Assembly: GCF_012328925.1 (NCBI RefSeq)
Contig: NZ_JAAXLS010000014.1
Coordinates: 62,001 to 126,000 of the forward strand
Direction: 5' to 3'
DNA: 64,000 bases
Source of the DNA: Amycolatopsis acididurans
GTDB taxonomy: Bacteria > Actinomycetota > Actinomycetes > Mycobacteriales > Pseudonocardiaceae
Positions 49,578 through 58,214 of the stretch are shown piece by piece; positions within the stretch are counted from its first letter, which is position 1; the number at the start of each line of letters is the position of its first letter. The notes beneath the pieces are model-generated. The model had not been told where the DNA came from. It saw only the letters and a list, made by a program, of their open reading frames with translations, and searched no databases. Position numbers and translations under genes: made by a program.

Positions 49578-50636
49578 ATGACCAAGCGAAAGACCGAGAT
49601 CGCTCCGATGCAGGACTACGGCTTCTTCGGCCCCGGCTCGGTGACCTGGAAGGTCTGGGGCAGCGCGTCCAGCGCCGTCACCGGGCTGCAGCGGGCGGTC
49701 GTGATCGAGGAACTCGACCCCGGCCTGATCGCCGCAGTGGACGCCACCGGCGCGAACTACGACCGCCCGCGCACCCGCTACGACCGCACGATCCGCTACT
49801 TCGCCATGGTCGCCTTCGCCGACAGCCGGTCGGTGTCCAAGGCCGCCGACGTGCTGGTCAAGGTGCACTCCAAGGCGATCGGCACCGAACCGGTCAGCGG
49901 CAGCCCCTACGACGCGAACGACCCGGGGTCGCAGCTGTGGATCCTGCTCACCGGCTGGCACTCGGTGCTCACCGCCTACGAGATGTACGGCGGCGGCAGG
50001 CTGACCCGGGAGGAGGAGAACCGGTACTGGGAGGAGTGCGCGATCGCGGCCGAGTTCCAGACCTGCGACCCCGCCGACGTCCCGCGCACCAGCGAGGGCG
50101 TCCGGGAGTACTTCGAGAAGATGCGGCCCCGCCTGGCCGTCAGCGAAGCCGCCCGGCGAATGATGGACCACCTGCTCAACGCCAAGGTCGTCCTGCCGCC
50201 CACCCCGCCGATCGCGCGGCCGCTCGTCGGCCTGATGAACCGGGTCCTGCGCGCCGGCTGCATCGCCACCATGCCGCGCTGGATGCGCCGCCTCAGCGGC
50301 TTCGACCAGCCCCGCTTCGTCGACCTGCTCGTGCGCCCGATCCTCAGGTTCGGCTACGCGAGGATCGAACGCGATCCGCGGGTCAAGCTCGCGGTGCTTC
50401 GCCGGCTCGCCCCGTCGGCGGTGCCGGTGGTCGCGCCCTACGCCCTCGGCATTCCGCCGCAGTCGGACGAGGTCCTCACCCCGGCCCAGGCACGGGCCCG
50501 GTACGGCTACGACAAGCCGGCCGACGCCCACCACACGCTGCGCGCCAAGCAGCGCGAGCGCGTGTTCGGCCGGCACCTGGCGCCCAGCGACGAGGGCCTC
50601 ATCGAATCCCAGGCCATCCTGGGCAACCTGTCCTGA
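49578..50636 (+). CDS. Oxygenase MpaB/Lcp-like (DUF2236) family protein
   Basis: This 352-aa protein is of the MpaB/latex-clearing-protein family, heme-dependent oxygenases for isoprenoid or fatty substrates. The family-type stretches are FFGPGSVTWKVWGSASSAV, RTIRYFAMVAFADSRSV, VKVHSKAIG, WILLTGWHSVLTAYEM and EYFEKMRPRLAVS. A GAAGGGAACGACC site precedes ATG. It follows the acyl-CoA dehydrogenase-like gene by 11 bp, so both act in one TetR-controlled pathway, presumably lipid or terpenoid oxidation. Confidence 0.85.
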   Translation: MTKRKTEIAPMQDYGFFGPGSVTWKVWGSASSAVTGLQRAVVIEELDPGLIAAVDATGANYDRPRTRYDRTIRYFAMVAFADSRSVSKAADVLVKVHSKAIGTEPVSGSPYDANDPGSQLWILLTGWHSVLTAYEMYGGGRLTREEENRYWEECAIAAEFQTCDPADVPRTSEGVREYFEKMRPRLAVSEAARRMMDHLLNAKVVLPPTPPIARPLVGLMNRVLRAGCIATMPRWMRRLSGFDQPRFVDLLVRPILRFGYARIERDPRVKLAVLRRLAPSAVPVVAPYALGIPPQSDEVLTPAQARARYGYDKPADAHHTLRAKQRERVFGRHLAPSDEGLIESQAILGNLS

Positions 50637-50792
50637 CACGTGTCCGGTCAGCTGGGCGGACTACGCTGCGTTGCCTGGCCGACTACGACGTGCGAGTGAG
50701 ACTGTCCGCCAGGTGGAGTAGTTTCGCCGCACGACCGTGTGTCGCGGGTCACAGTTGGCCGGGTTACGAGATCTAAACGTTATGGTGGCCGC

Positions 50793-51203
50793 GTGCCTCT
50801 TCCATCACTCGGTCGTCGGGGAAACACCCGGACCAACCTCAAGCCGGTGAACCCGGGGCGTCATCGCAACGCGGAAAAGGTCGAGGAGCCTGCCGAGGAC
50901 CACGAGCTCACGAGCTACCTCAAGGCCCTCGCACCCGAAACGGGACCGGAGAGCACCGGTACCGGAAAGCGTTTCGGCGAAGCGCAGGTCTACCAGCTCC
51001 GGATGAACCTCGTCGCGAGCGCGCAGCTGCGTGACCTCGCCGAGGCGCGCGGCACCTCCCCGCAGGCCCTGGCCAGGGAATGGATCCTGGAGCGCCTGTC
51101 CTGGGAGGCCCAGGCCGCCTCGTCGGAGCGACGGCAGTTCGCCGACCACACCGGCGCCGCGGACACCGACCAGCACGTCTTCAACCAGGACTGGAACCAG
51201 TAG
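50793..51203 (+). CDS. Ribbon-helix-helix-like small protein
   Basis: This 136-aa protein has a basic N-terminus (SLGRRGNTRTNLKPVNPGR), an acidic linker, then VYQLRMNLVASAQLRDLAEA and TSPQALAREWILERL. The latter two look like a strand plus two helices of a MetJ/Arc-type DNA-binding fold. GTG at 50793 is the most likely start; a longer version from 50739 is possible. It is followed by a strong bidirectional terminator. Confidence 0.65.
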   Translation: MPLPSLGRRGNTRTNLKPVNPGRHRNAEKVEEPAEDHELTSYLKALAPETGPESTGTGKRFGEAQVYQLRMNLVASAQLRDLAEARGTSPQALAREWILERLSWEAQAASSERRQFADHTGAADTDQHVFNQDWNQ

Positions 51204-51221
51204 AAACACAGCGCGAACGAA

Positions 51222-51256
51222 CAAGCCCCCGGCGGGAGATCCCGCCGGGGGCTTGC
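51222..51256. terminator. Bidirectional terminator
   Basis: CAAGCCCCCGGCGGGA pairs perfectly with TCCCGCCGGGGGCTTG around GA, between the convergent genes at 50793 and the cold-shock gene. Confidence 0.88.
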
Positions 51257-51278
51257 GACGTTCGTTGCAGGCAGCGTC

Positions 51279-51482
51279 TCAGATGACGCGCACCTTCTGG
51301 GCCTGCGGGCCCTTCTGGCCCTGCCCAACCTCGAACTCGACGCGCTGGTTCTCTTCAAGGGTGCGGAACCCGCGCCCATCGATCTCCGAGTAGTGCACGA
51401 ACACGTCGCCCTCGCCGCCATCTTGGGCGATGAAGCCGAAGCCCTTCTCGGCGTTGAACCACTTCACAGTGCCTTGCGCCAC
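51279..51482 (-). CDS. Cold-shock protein, CspA family
   Basis: This 67-aa OB-fold RNA chaperone has the RNP motifs KGFGFIAQ and DVFVHYSEI, then [21 protein letters not shown] at 51482 follows AACGAGGAG. It carries a long upstream leader: 51483-51868 (386 bp) holds no gene that I can support, and should contain this gene's 5' UTR and the promoter of the transpeptidase gene. Confidence 0.96.
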   Translation of the reverse strand: MAQGTVKWFNAEKGFGFIAQDGGEGDVFVHYSEIDGRGFRTLEENQRVEFEVGQGQKGPQAQKVRVI

Positions 51483-51868
51483 CGCTTTACTCCTCGTTAC
51501 ATCAAAATCGGGGGCCACCGCAGCGACACCCGGGCCGCCCCGGGCGGTTCCAACGAGATGAGCAAAGAGCGTATGCGGCTCCGAGCCCGCGTCAGAAGTT
51601 CCGCGAGTGTGAAGCCACTAACACGCAAAACGACGGCCTAGTGGGCAGCGTACCGGGATCTCGCGAAATCTGAACCCCTGAAAACCACCGATCCGAGATG
51701 TCACCAAAATGTCCCAACGCTTGACCGGAAAGATCAACGATCTACCCGATAGGCTGGTCAGCACGCGGGCCGCTTCGCCAAACGTGAGCTCTGTCACACA
51801 CCTGAGTGTCAACGTTCGGCGCAAGTCGTGCGTCTTGGGTGGCAAATGGGGAAAAGGGGCAAGCGCAG

Positions 51869-53077
51869 GTGAGAAAACTCAAGATCAGACGTCGGCTTCC
51901 GGTAGCACTGATCGGCCTCGGGGTGGCCGCCGCGCTCGGGCTGAGCGCGTGCACCAGTAGTCCGGACACCAGCACCGCCGCCGCCGGGCCGACGCCCGCG
52001 GCCGGCGATTCGGCGGGGCAGGCCACGGCGCCCGCGTCGTTCACCGTCCAGCCGGCCGTGGGCACCAAGGATTTCGCGCCTGGCGAACCGGTGCGGGTGA
52101 CCGTCGCCAGCGGTGAGATCCAGTCCATCGCGCTGACCAACGCCGACGGCAAGCAGGTCGCCGGCGAACTGTCCGCCGACAAGCACACCTGGTCGGCCAC
52201 CGAACCGCTCGGCTACGGCAAGACCTACACCTGGACCGGCTCGGCGACCGGCACCGACGGCAAGCCGGTTCCGCTGTCCGGCTCGTTCAGCACCGTCACG
52301 CCGAAGCGGCAGGTCTCCGGCAGCCTCAACGTCGGTGACGGCCAGACCTACGGCATCGCGATGCCGATCGCGCTGACCTTCACGAGCAAGGTCACCGACA
52401 AGGCCGCCGCGGAACGGGCGCTGTCGGTGGAGACCACGCCGAAGACCGAGGGCTCGTGGGCGTGGCTGTCCGACACCGAGGTGCACTGGCGCCCCAAGGA
52501 GTACTTCCAGCCGAACACGAAGGTCACCGTCACGGCCGCGATCTACGGGGTCAAGATGGGCGACGGGACCTACGGCAGGCAGGACGTCGACGCCTCCTTC
52601 ACGATCGGCCGCTCGCAGATCGTCAAGGGCGACACCACGACGCACCGGATGCAGGTGATCCGCGACGGCCAGCAGATCGCGGACTACCCGGTCAGCTACG
52701 GCCTCGACTCCGACCCGGGCCGCGTCACGCACAGCGGGATCCACGTCGTGATGTCCAAGCACGCGACCTACTCGATGAGCAATCCGCGCTACGGCTACAC
52801 CGACGTCAACGTCCCGTGGGCGGTGCGGATCTCCAACAACGGCGAGTTCATCCACGGCCTCGCGGCGTCGGTTTGGGCGCAGGGCAAGAAGAACATCTCG
52901 CACGGCTGCCTCAACCTCTCGCCGGCGAACGCGAAGATCTACTACGACAGCGTGCTTCCCGGTGACCCGGTGGAGATCACCGGCAGCACGCAGCAACTGT
53001 CCGCGAAGGACGGTGACTACGCGGACTGGACCTATTCCTGGGCGGACTGGACCCGGATGTCCGCGTTGAACAGCTGA
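51869..53077 (+). CDS. L,D-transpeptidase lipoprotein
   Basis: This 402-aa enzyme is of the LdtMt2 type that makes 3-3 cross-links in peptidoglycan. It has a lipobox LGLSAC (Cys ~28), a Thr/Ala/Pro linker, two Ig-like domains (about residues 50-250; EPVRVTVASGEIQSIAL, YGIAMPIALTFTSKV), and a YkuD domain ending in the catalytic SHGCLNLSP (His and Cys) with IHGLAAS before it. GTG at 51869 gives a normal signal peptide; an ATG at 51806 is less likely. A strong terminator follows. Confidence 0.94.
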   Translation: MRKLKIRRRLPVALIGLGVAAALGLSACTSSPDTSTAAAGPTPAAGDSAGQATAPASFTVQPAVGTKDFAPGEPVRVTVASGEIQSIALTNADGKQVAGELSADKHTWSATEPLGYGKTYTWTGSATGTDGKPVPLSGSFSTVTPKRQVSGSLNVGDGQTYGIAMPIALTFTSKVTDKAAAERALSVETTPKTEGSWAWLSDTEVHWRPKEYFQPNTKVTVTAAIYGVKMGDGTYGRQDVDASFTIGRSQIVKGDTTTHRMQVIRDGQQIADYPVSYGLDSDPGRVTHSGIHVVMSKHATYSMSNPRYGYTDVNVPWAVRISNNGEFIHGLAASVWAQGKKNISHGCLNLSPANAKIYYDSVLPGDPVEITGSTQQLSAKDGDYADWTYSWADWTRMSALNS

Positions 53078-53081
53078 TGCC

Positions 53082-53114
53082 GTGAAGCCGGGGGCGGGTT
53101 CGTCCCCGGCTTCA
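53082..53114. terminator. Terminator after L,D-transpeptidase gene
   Basis: GTGAAGCCGGGG pairs with CCCCGGCTTCAC around a 9-nt loop, 5 bp after the stop. Confidence 0.85.
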
Positions 53115-53276
53115 CAGCACGTGCCCGTCGAGCCGCGAGTCAGTTGGCCGCGCGGCCTCGGCGGGCCTCTTTTCCTTTTCCTGGTCCAGAAAAGGCGGGA
53201 CCGGGATGATCTGCTGGGTCATGTCGTCGAGCAGCCGCGCGGCCTCGGCCACGTCGGGTGCCTCTCTGTCGCTCAT
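53112..53276 (-). CDS. Small hydrophilic hypothetical protein
   Basis: This 54-aa protein starts MSDREAPDVAEAARLLDDMT, continues QQIIPVPPFL and has a charged tail (EKEKRPAEAA). GAGGAG lies about 14 nt before ATG. Function unknown; the weak spacing keeps confidence moderate. Confidence 0.45.
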   Translation of the reverse strand: MSDREAPDVAEAARLLDDMTQQIIPVPPFLDQEKEKRPAEAARPTDSRLDGHVL

Positions 53277-53458
53277 GTCGCCGCCGTCTCCTCGTGTGCG
53301 GGGCGCCCATCTTGCCGTGGTGCACATCACCGCTCAACGCCGCCCCTGGCACGAAATACACGGAGGGTCTGCGGCGATGAAATACGTGGGCCGTTTGGTC
53401 CGGACAATCCCGCAACCGGCCGTGCTCCGGCCGGACGATCATCCTGAGGAGGAAGCCC

Positions 53459-53581
53459 ATGGTGTTCACCACGCTGCTCATGGAAGGTGGCCTTGCGGTT
53501 GGTATTGCTGCGGCGCTGGTGACATGGTCCCGGCGTCGCTTCACTCCTCGCCCCGAGGCCGTCGCTGAGGTCGCCGAGTAG
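53459..53581 (+). CDS. Small single-TM protein, 40 aa
   Basis: ATG at 53459 follows GAGGAGGAAGCCC, an excellent ribosome-binding site. The protein is MVFTTLLMEGGLAVGIAAAL then VTWSRRRFTPRPEAVAEVAE: one hydrophobic helix, a basic RRR stop-transfer, and an acidic tail, so it should sit in the membrane with the C-terminus inside. Its stop is 11 bp before a strong terminator. Unknown function. Confidence 0.68.
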   Translation: MVFTTLLMEGGLAVGIAAALVTWSRRRFTPRPEAVAEVAE

Positions 53582-53591
53582 TGGACACAAA

Positions 53592-53626
53592 AAAGGACCG
53601 CGCCCTCGCCGAGGACGCGGTCCTTT
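53592..53626. terminator. Bidirectional terminator
   Basis: AAAGGACCGCG and CGCGGTCCTTT form an 11-bp stem with A and T tracts, between the 40-aa gene and the convergent MFS gene. Confidence 0.88.
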
Positions 53627-53641
53627 CGTTTTGCCCGCAGC

Positions 53642-54991
53642 TCAGCCGGCCGCGGTACCGACCCCGGCCGGGGCGGTGTGCAGCTCCTCGATCCGGGACA
53701 TCGGCACCTTGGACGTCTCCGGGATCCTGAGGATCGGCACGATCGCGATCGCCGCCGCGATCATCAGGTAGAACGCCGGCCAGTCCTCGTTGCCGGTGCC
53801 CTGGACCAGCGCCGTGACGATCACGCCGCAGGTACCGCCGAACAGCGACGTCGAGACGTTGTAACCGATCGCGAACGAGCCGTAGCGCACGCGCGTCGGG
53901 AACATCGCCGGGAACGTCGAGCCGATCACCGCCAGCATCAGCACCAGCAGCAGGGCCACCACGCCGAAACCGACGATCAGCAACGCCAGGCTGCCGCTCT
54001 GCATCAGCTTGATGCACGGGTAACTCAGCACCAGATAGCCGATGGCCGCGGTGAGCAGCAACGGTTTCCTGCCGATCCGGTCGGACAGCGCGCCGAGCGG
54101 CGCGATCAACGCGATCTGCACGATCTCGACCCCGATGATGATCACCGTCGACGTGTTGTCGTTGATCTTCAACGTATCCGTGAAGTACGTCGGCATCGTG
54201 GTCAGCAACATGTAGTCCGCGATGTTGAGCAGCAGCACGATCCCGATCAGGTTCAGGATCATCCGCCAGTTCCGCGTGAGCGTCTCCTTCAGCGGCGCCT
54301 TCTCCGACTTCTCACCGGCCTTCTCCATGCGCCGGAACTCGGGGGTGTCCTCGAGCTTCGACCGCAGGTACAGACCAATCAGGCCGAGCGGAAGTGCGAC
54401 GAAGAACGGGATCCGCCACGCCCACGAGTCGACCTGCGCCGAGCTGAACGACAGCGTCACAGCGAGCACGACTACGTTGCCCAGCACATAACCGAACAGC
54501 GTGCCCATTTCGAGGAAGCTGCCGAAGAAGCCACGGCGTTTCGTCGGTGCGTACTCGGCGATGAACGTCGCCGCACCGCCGTACTCGCCGCCGGTGGAGA
54601 AACCCTGGACAAGGCGCAGCAACAACACGAGTACCGGCGCGCCGATGCCCATCGCCGCGTACGTGGGTATGCAGCCGACGAGGAAGGTGCAGCCCGACAT
54701 CAGCAGGATCGTGATCGCCAGGACCTTCTGGCGGCCGATCTTGTCGCCCAAAGGACCGAAGAACGCTCCGCCGAACGGCCGTACCACGAAACCGATCGCG
54801 ACCAGCGCCAACGACTTCAGTACCGCGTTCCCCTCGCCGGGGAAGAACACCGTGCCGATGCTCGTCGCGATAGCACCGGAGGTGAACACACCGTAGTCGT
54901 ACCATTCGGTCGCGTTACCCATCGCGGATGCGATGACCGCCCTTTTGACCGTTCTCTGGTCGATTTCCGTTTCTTGAGTCGCTTCTGCCAT
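53642..54991 (-). CDS. MFS metabolite:H+ symporter (ProP/ShiA-like)
   Basis: This 449-aa protein has 12 TM helices and the family signatures: NATEWYDYGVF near the start, GPLGDKIGRQKVL (motif A), RLVQGFSTGGEYGGA (the EYGGA signature of the MHS subfamily), and a second motif A, GALSDRIGRKPLL. Substrates of this subfamily are compatible solutes, shikimate, citrate or other organic acids; which one cannot be told. Starts at ATG 54991 after GAGGAGG. Confidence 0.93.
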   Translation of the reverse strand: MAEATQETEIDQRTVKRAVIASAMGNATEWYDYGVFTSGAIATSIGTVFFPGEGNAVLKSLALVAIGFVVRPFGGAFFGPLGDKIGRQKVLAITILLMSGCTFLVGCIPTYAAMGIGAPVLVLLLRLVQGFSTGGEYGGAATFIAEYAPTKRRGFFGSFLEMGTLFGYVLGNVVVLAVTLSFSSAQVDSWAWRIPFFVALPLGLIGLYLRSKLEDTPEFRRMEKAGEKSEKAPLKETLTRNWRMILNLIGIVLLLNIADYMLLTTMPTYFTDTLKINDNTSTVIIIGVEIVQIALIAPLGALSDRIGRKPLLLTAAIGYLVLSYPCIKLMQSGSLALLIVGFGVVALLLVLMLAVIGSTFPAMFPTRVRYGSFAIGYNVSTSLFGGTCGVIVTALVQGTGNEDWPAFYLMIAAAIAIVPILRIPETSKVPMSRIEELHTAPAGVGTAAG

Positions 54992-55153
54992 GCGCCCCGA
55001 CCTCCTCCTCTACGGTTCCGTGCCAGCGATCAAGGTTGCGACCCTAGTCGCTTCGTCGCATTAGGTAGTAATTTTCGCGCTTCTCGTGGTTCTTGTCTCT
55101 TCGTAGACAGCCCTGAGGGGGTCTCATACACGCGCGGAGTTAAGTTTGTTTTC

Positions 55154-55735
55154 GTGAGTGAGGCATCCAGATCCCGGCCGGCCACCCCGTGGCCGCCCGT
55201 GGCGACCGACCCCGTCGAGGTCCATCCGGACGCGCCAGGCCCTGGCACGAAGCTGCCGATGCACTACGTCGAGTGCTTCGGCTGCGGCGAGGTGGAGAGC
55301 GGACTGCACATCCAGTCCACCGTCGGCGAGCAGCAGCGGGTGTTCTCGCAGTTCAAGGTCACCGAGGCGCATCAGGGCGCGCCGGGGCTCGCTCACGGCG
55401 GGCTGCTGGCCTGCGCCTTCGACGAGGCGCTCGGCGCCGCCGTCGGCAATCTGCTGCACCGGCCCGCGGTCACCGGGAAGCTGGAGACCGACTTCCTGCG
55501 GCCGGTGCCGGTGGGCTCGACGCTGTTCATCGCCACGATCGTGGACGGCGTCGCCGGCCGCAAGATCTACGCCAGCGCCGAGGGACGCCTCGACGGCGAG
55601 GACGGTCCGCTCGCGCTCCGGGCACGCGGCCTGTTCGTGCAGGTCGGCGTCGAGCACTTCACCAAGCACGGGCACCCCGACGCGCTGGAGAAGCTCCGCC
55701 GGAGCCACGAAGGCGACTGGGACATCAACCCCTGA
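55154..55735 (+). CDS. PaaI-type acyl-CoA thioesterase (hotdog fold)
   Basis: This 193-aa protein has a CFGCGEVESGLHIQS start of the domain and the hotdog active-site region GAPGLAHGGLLACAFDEALG, then TGKLETDFLRPVPVGSTLF. Asp in FDEALG is the likely catalytic acid. It should hydrolyse small acyl-CoA thioesters. GTG 55154 is the likely start. Confidence 0.86.
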   Translation: MSEASRSRPATPWPPVATDPVEVHPDAPGPGTKLPMHYVECFGCGEVESGLHIQSTVGEQQRVFSQFKVTEAHQGAPGLAHGGLLACAFDEALGAAVGNLLHRPAVTGKLETDFLRPVPVGSTLFIATIVDGVAGRKIYASAEGRLDGEDGPLALRARGLFVQVGVEHFTKHGHPDALEKLRRSHEGDWDINP

Positions 55736-55752
55736 GCCCTGCGCGCCGGCCG

Positions 55753-58203
55753 TCAGGTCAGCGTGCGGGGGCGGACGGCGTTCGCGCGGTCGACCAGGTC
55801 GATCCGCTCGTCGGAGGTGTGCGCCAGGCGGGCCAGTGCGCGGTAGCAGCGCTCCAGCCCGAACCGCACGTCCCGCTCCTCCAGCGCGCAACCCAGCACC
55901 TTCGTCCGGGTCTGGTAGCCGGAGGGCGCCGTGCGCACCCAGCCGAACGCCGCCTCCAGCACCTCCGCGGACAGCCGGGTGCGCCGCTCCGCGTCGAGGC
56001 TGAGCCGTTCCAGCCGCACCCCGGCGTCCGCGAGATCGCCCTCGGACACCGAGCCGTTGCCGACCGCACGCGTCTTGATCTTGATCGCGGCGACCTGCGC
56101 TGCCACGTAGTGCGTCGACGAGGACGGCACCGACTCCAGCACCTCGACCGCACTCGTCCGCGCGCCCTGTGCGAGATAGACCCTGGCCAGGCCGAACGCG
56201 GCGCTGACGTAGGACCGGTCCGTGCGCCACACCAGCTCGTACAGGCGCGAGGCGGCGAAATGGTCGCCGACGCCCTCGGCGCTCACCGCGAGCGCGAGCT
56301 TCGGCGCGATCTCGCCGGGCAGGTCGTCGTACACGGCTTCGAACGCCATCTGCGCGACCCGCTGCCGCCCGCCTGCCAGCTCGATCAGGCCGCGGTGCCA
56401 GTCGATCCGCCAGTCGTGCGGGTAACCGGCCCTGATCGCGAGGTACTGCGCCGCTTGCAGCTGCCGCTGCGCCTCCGCCAGCTCACCCAGCTCGATGCGC
56501 GCGCGGACGATCCGCAGCCGCACCTCGATGGACTGCCGCGGCGCACCGGCGAGCGCGTCGATCGCACCCTGCGGGTCCAGCGCCGTGGTCGTCGCGAGCA
56601 CACCGGCCGCGGGGTCGCTCGTGTCGACCTGCGGGATCGGCAGACCACCCACCACATCCGTCCCGGCGGGCAGCGGAACCGGCCCGCCCGGTTCGGGCAC
56701 CACGATGTCCACGCCGAAGCTGTTGGTCTCCGGACCGAACACGGTGGACGCACCGGGACGCGGTTTTCCGGTACCCAGCGCCATGATTTCGCGCAGCACC
56801 CCGGCCAGCTGGTCGGCCATGTCCTCGGCCGCGATGAACCGTCGGTCGGCATCGGGATGCGTGGCACGCTTGAGGAACCGGTGGTAGGAGCCGAACAGCT
56901 TGAACAGCGGCACCTCGTCCGCGCTCGGCAGCGAGTCCTTGTACTTGGTGGTGTAGCCGTTGAACTCGAAGCTCAGCACGGCCAGCGTGCGGCCGACGGT
57001 GTAGAGGTCCGACGCCACCGAAGCGCCCTGCTTGGCCAGTTCCGGCGCGCTGTAACCGGTGGTGAAGAACAGCGGGCTGGAGTAGTCGTCCATTCGCCGC
57101 ACGGCGCCCATGTCGATGAGCTTGAGCTGCTCGTGCGTCTGGATCACGTTGTCCGGCTTGAGATCGCAGTAGAGCAGGTTCTGGCTGTGCAGATAGCCCA
57201 GCGCGGGCAGGATCTCCAGCCCGTACGCGATGACCTGGCCGATCGGCAGCGGCTCCGGCCTGCCCGCCTCGCGGTAGTGCTGCAGCGCGAGTTGCCGCAG
57301 CGACTGGCCGCCGACGTACTCCATCACGATGTAGCCGACCGAATGCCCGGTCGTCGGGTCCGGGTGCTGGACGAAGTTGTAGATCTTGACGATGTTCGGG
57401 TGCTCGACCTCGGCCAGGAACCTGGTCTCGTTGACCGCGGCCGCCGTCGCCGTGGGATCGCCCGTGTCGATCAGTCCTTTGAGGACGACCCAGCGGTCGT
57501 TGACGTTGTGGTCCTGCGCGAGGTAGATCCAGCCGAGACCGCCGTAGGCCAGCGCGCCGAGCACCTCGTACTGCCCGCCGACGAGATCGCCCGGCTGGAG
57601 TTTGGGCAGGAAGGAATAGGCCGTCCCGCATTTCTCGCAGGTGCCCTCGGGCCCGGCGTCGCCGCGGCCGACCTTCGCCGAGCAGTTGCCGCAGTAGCGC
57701 TTCTCTTCCGAGACAACCGGATTGGTCAGCACCGCCGACGCCGGATCGCGGTAGGGCACCGGCGGCACCTCGACCAGACCGGCACCGAGACGGCCGCGGC
57801 GCGAGGTGCGCCGGCCGGTGCGCCGCGACGTGCCGGGGAAAGCGCCGGATCCCGTGCCGGGACCGGTGCCTGGGCCGCTGCCCGAACCGGTTTGCCGCCC
57901 GCTGGTGCTCTCGGGCAGCACGCTTTCCGTGCCGGGGTCGGGAAGTTCGACGTTGCCGTCCGGCTGGGCGACCGGCGCCGGCGGCATGATGCTCTGGGTC
58001 GGCGGCGCCGCGGCCAGCACGCTGGTCGCCTGCGGTTCGGCCGGCATCGCGGGCGGAACCGGCGGCGGGGTCTGGACGGGTGGCTGCTGGGGTCGCACCG
58101 GGGCGATGTACTGGGTGCGCTCGACGGGCGATTCGTCCAGCCGGCCCGAGATGGGCTCGTGTTCCGGCGCGGCGTGCCTCGGCCGGCCTGGCTCTTCGGT
58201 CAT
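55753..58203 (-). CDS. pknG: Serine/threonine protein kinase PknG
   Basis: This 816-aa soluble kinase regulates 2-oxoglutarate dehydrogenase through the FHA protein GarA/OdhI in related genera. Order: disordered Pro/Gly-rich N-terminus (~1-190), rubredoxin-like zinc site (RYCGNCSAKVGRG then CEKCG), kinase core (ALAYGGLGWIYLA; Lys in VVLKGL; CDLKPDN; DMGAV, the DFG variant typical of PknG), and a C-terminal TPR domain. It is the third gene of glnX-glnH-pknG, with an 11-bp gap to glnH. Confidence 0.96.
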   Translation of the reverse strand: MTEEPGRPRHAAPEHEPISGRLDESPVERTQYIAPVRPQQPPVQTPPPVPPAMPAEPQATSVLAAAPPTQSIMPPAPVAQPDGNVELPDPGTESVLPESTSGRQTGSGSGPGTGPGTGSGAFPGTSRRTGRRTSRRGRLGAGLVEVPPVPYRDPASAVLTNPVVSEEKRYCGNCSAKVGRGDAGPEGTCEKCGTAYSFLPKLQPGDLVGGQYEVLGALAYGGLGWIYLAQDHNVNDRWVVLKGLIDTGDPTATAAAVNETRFLAEVEHPNIVKIYNFVQHPDPTTGHSVGYIVMEYVGGQSLRQLALQHYREAGRPEPLPIGQVIAYGLEILPALGYLHSQNLLYCDLKPDNVIQTHEQLKLIDMGAVRRMDDYSSPLFFTTGYSAPELAKQGASVASDLYTVGRTLAVLSFEFNGYTTKYKDSLPSADEVPLFKLFGSYHRFLKRATHPDADRRFIAAEDMADQLAGVLREIMALGTGKPRPGASTVFGPETNSFGVDIVVPEPGGPVPLPAGTDVVGGLPIPQVDTSDPAAGVLATTTALDPQGAIDALAGAPRQSIEVRLRIVRARIELGELAEAQRQLQAAQYLAIRAGYPHDWRIDWHRGLIELAGGRQRVAQMAFEAVYDDLPGEIAPKLALAVSAEGVGDHFAASRLYELVWRTDRSYVSAAFGLARVYLAQGARTSAVEVLESVPSSSTHYVAAQVAAIKIKTRAVGNGSVSEGDLADAGVRLERLSLDAERRTRLSAEVLEAAFGWVRTAPSGYQTRTKVLGCALEERDVRFGLERCYRALARLAHTSDERIDLVDRANAVRPRTLT

Positions 58204-58214
58204 TCCTCAAACCC

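Noticed and set aside
51483..51868. Cyclic-di-AMP or other riboswitch before the L,D-transpeptidase gene
   Set aside because: Looked for the conserved ydaO-type motifs, which occur before cell-wall genes in actinomycetes, and did not see them.
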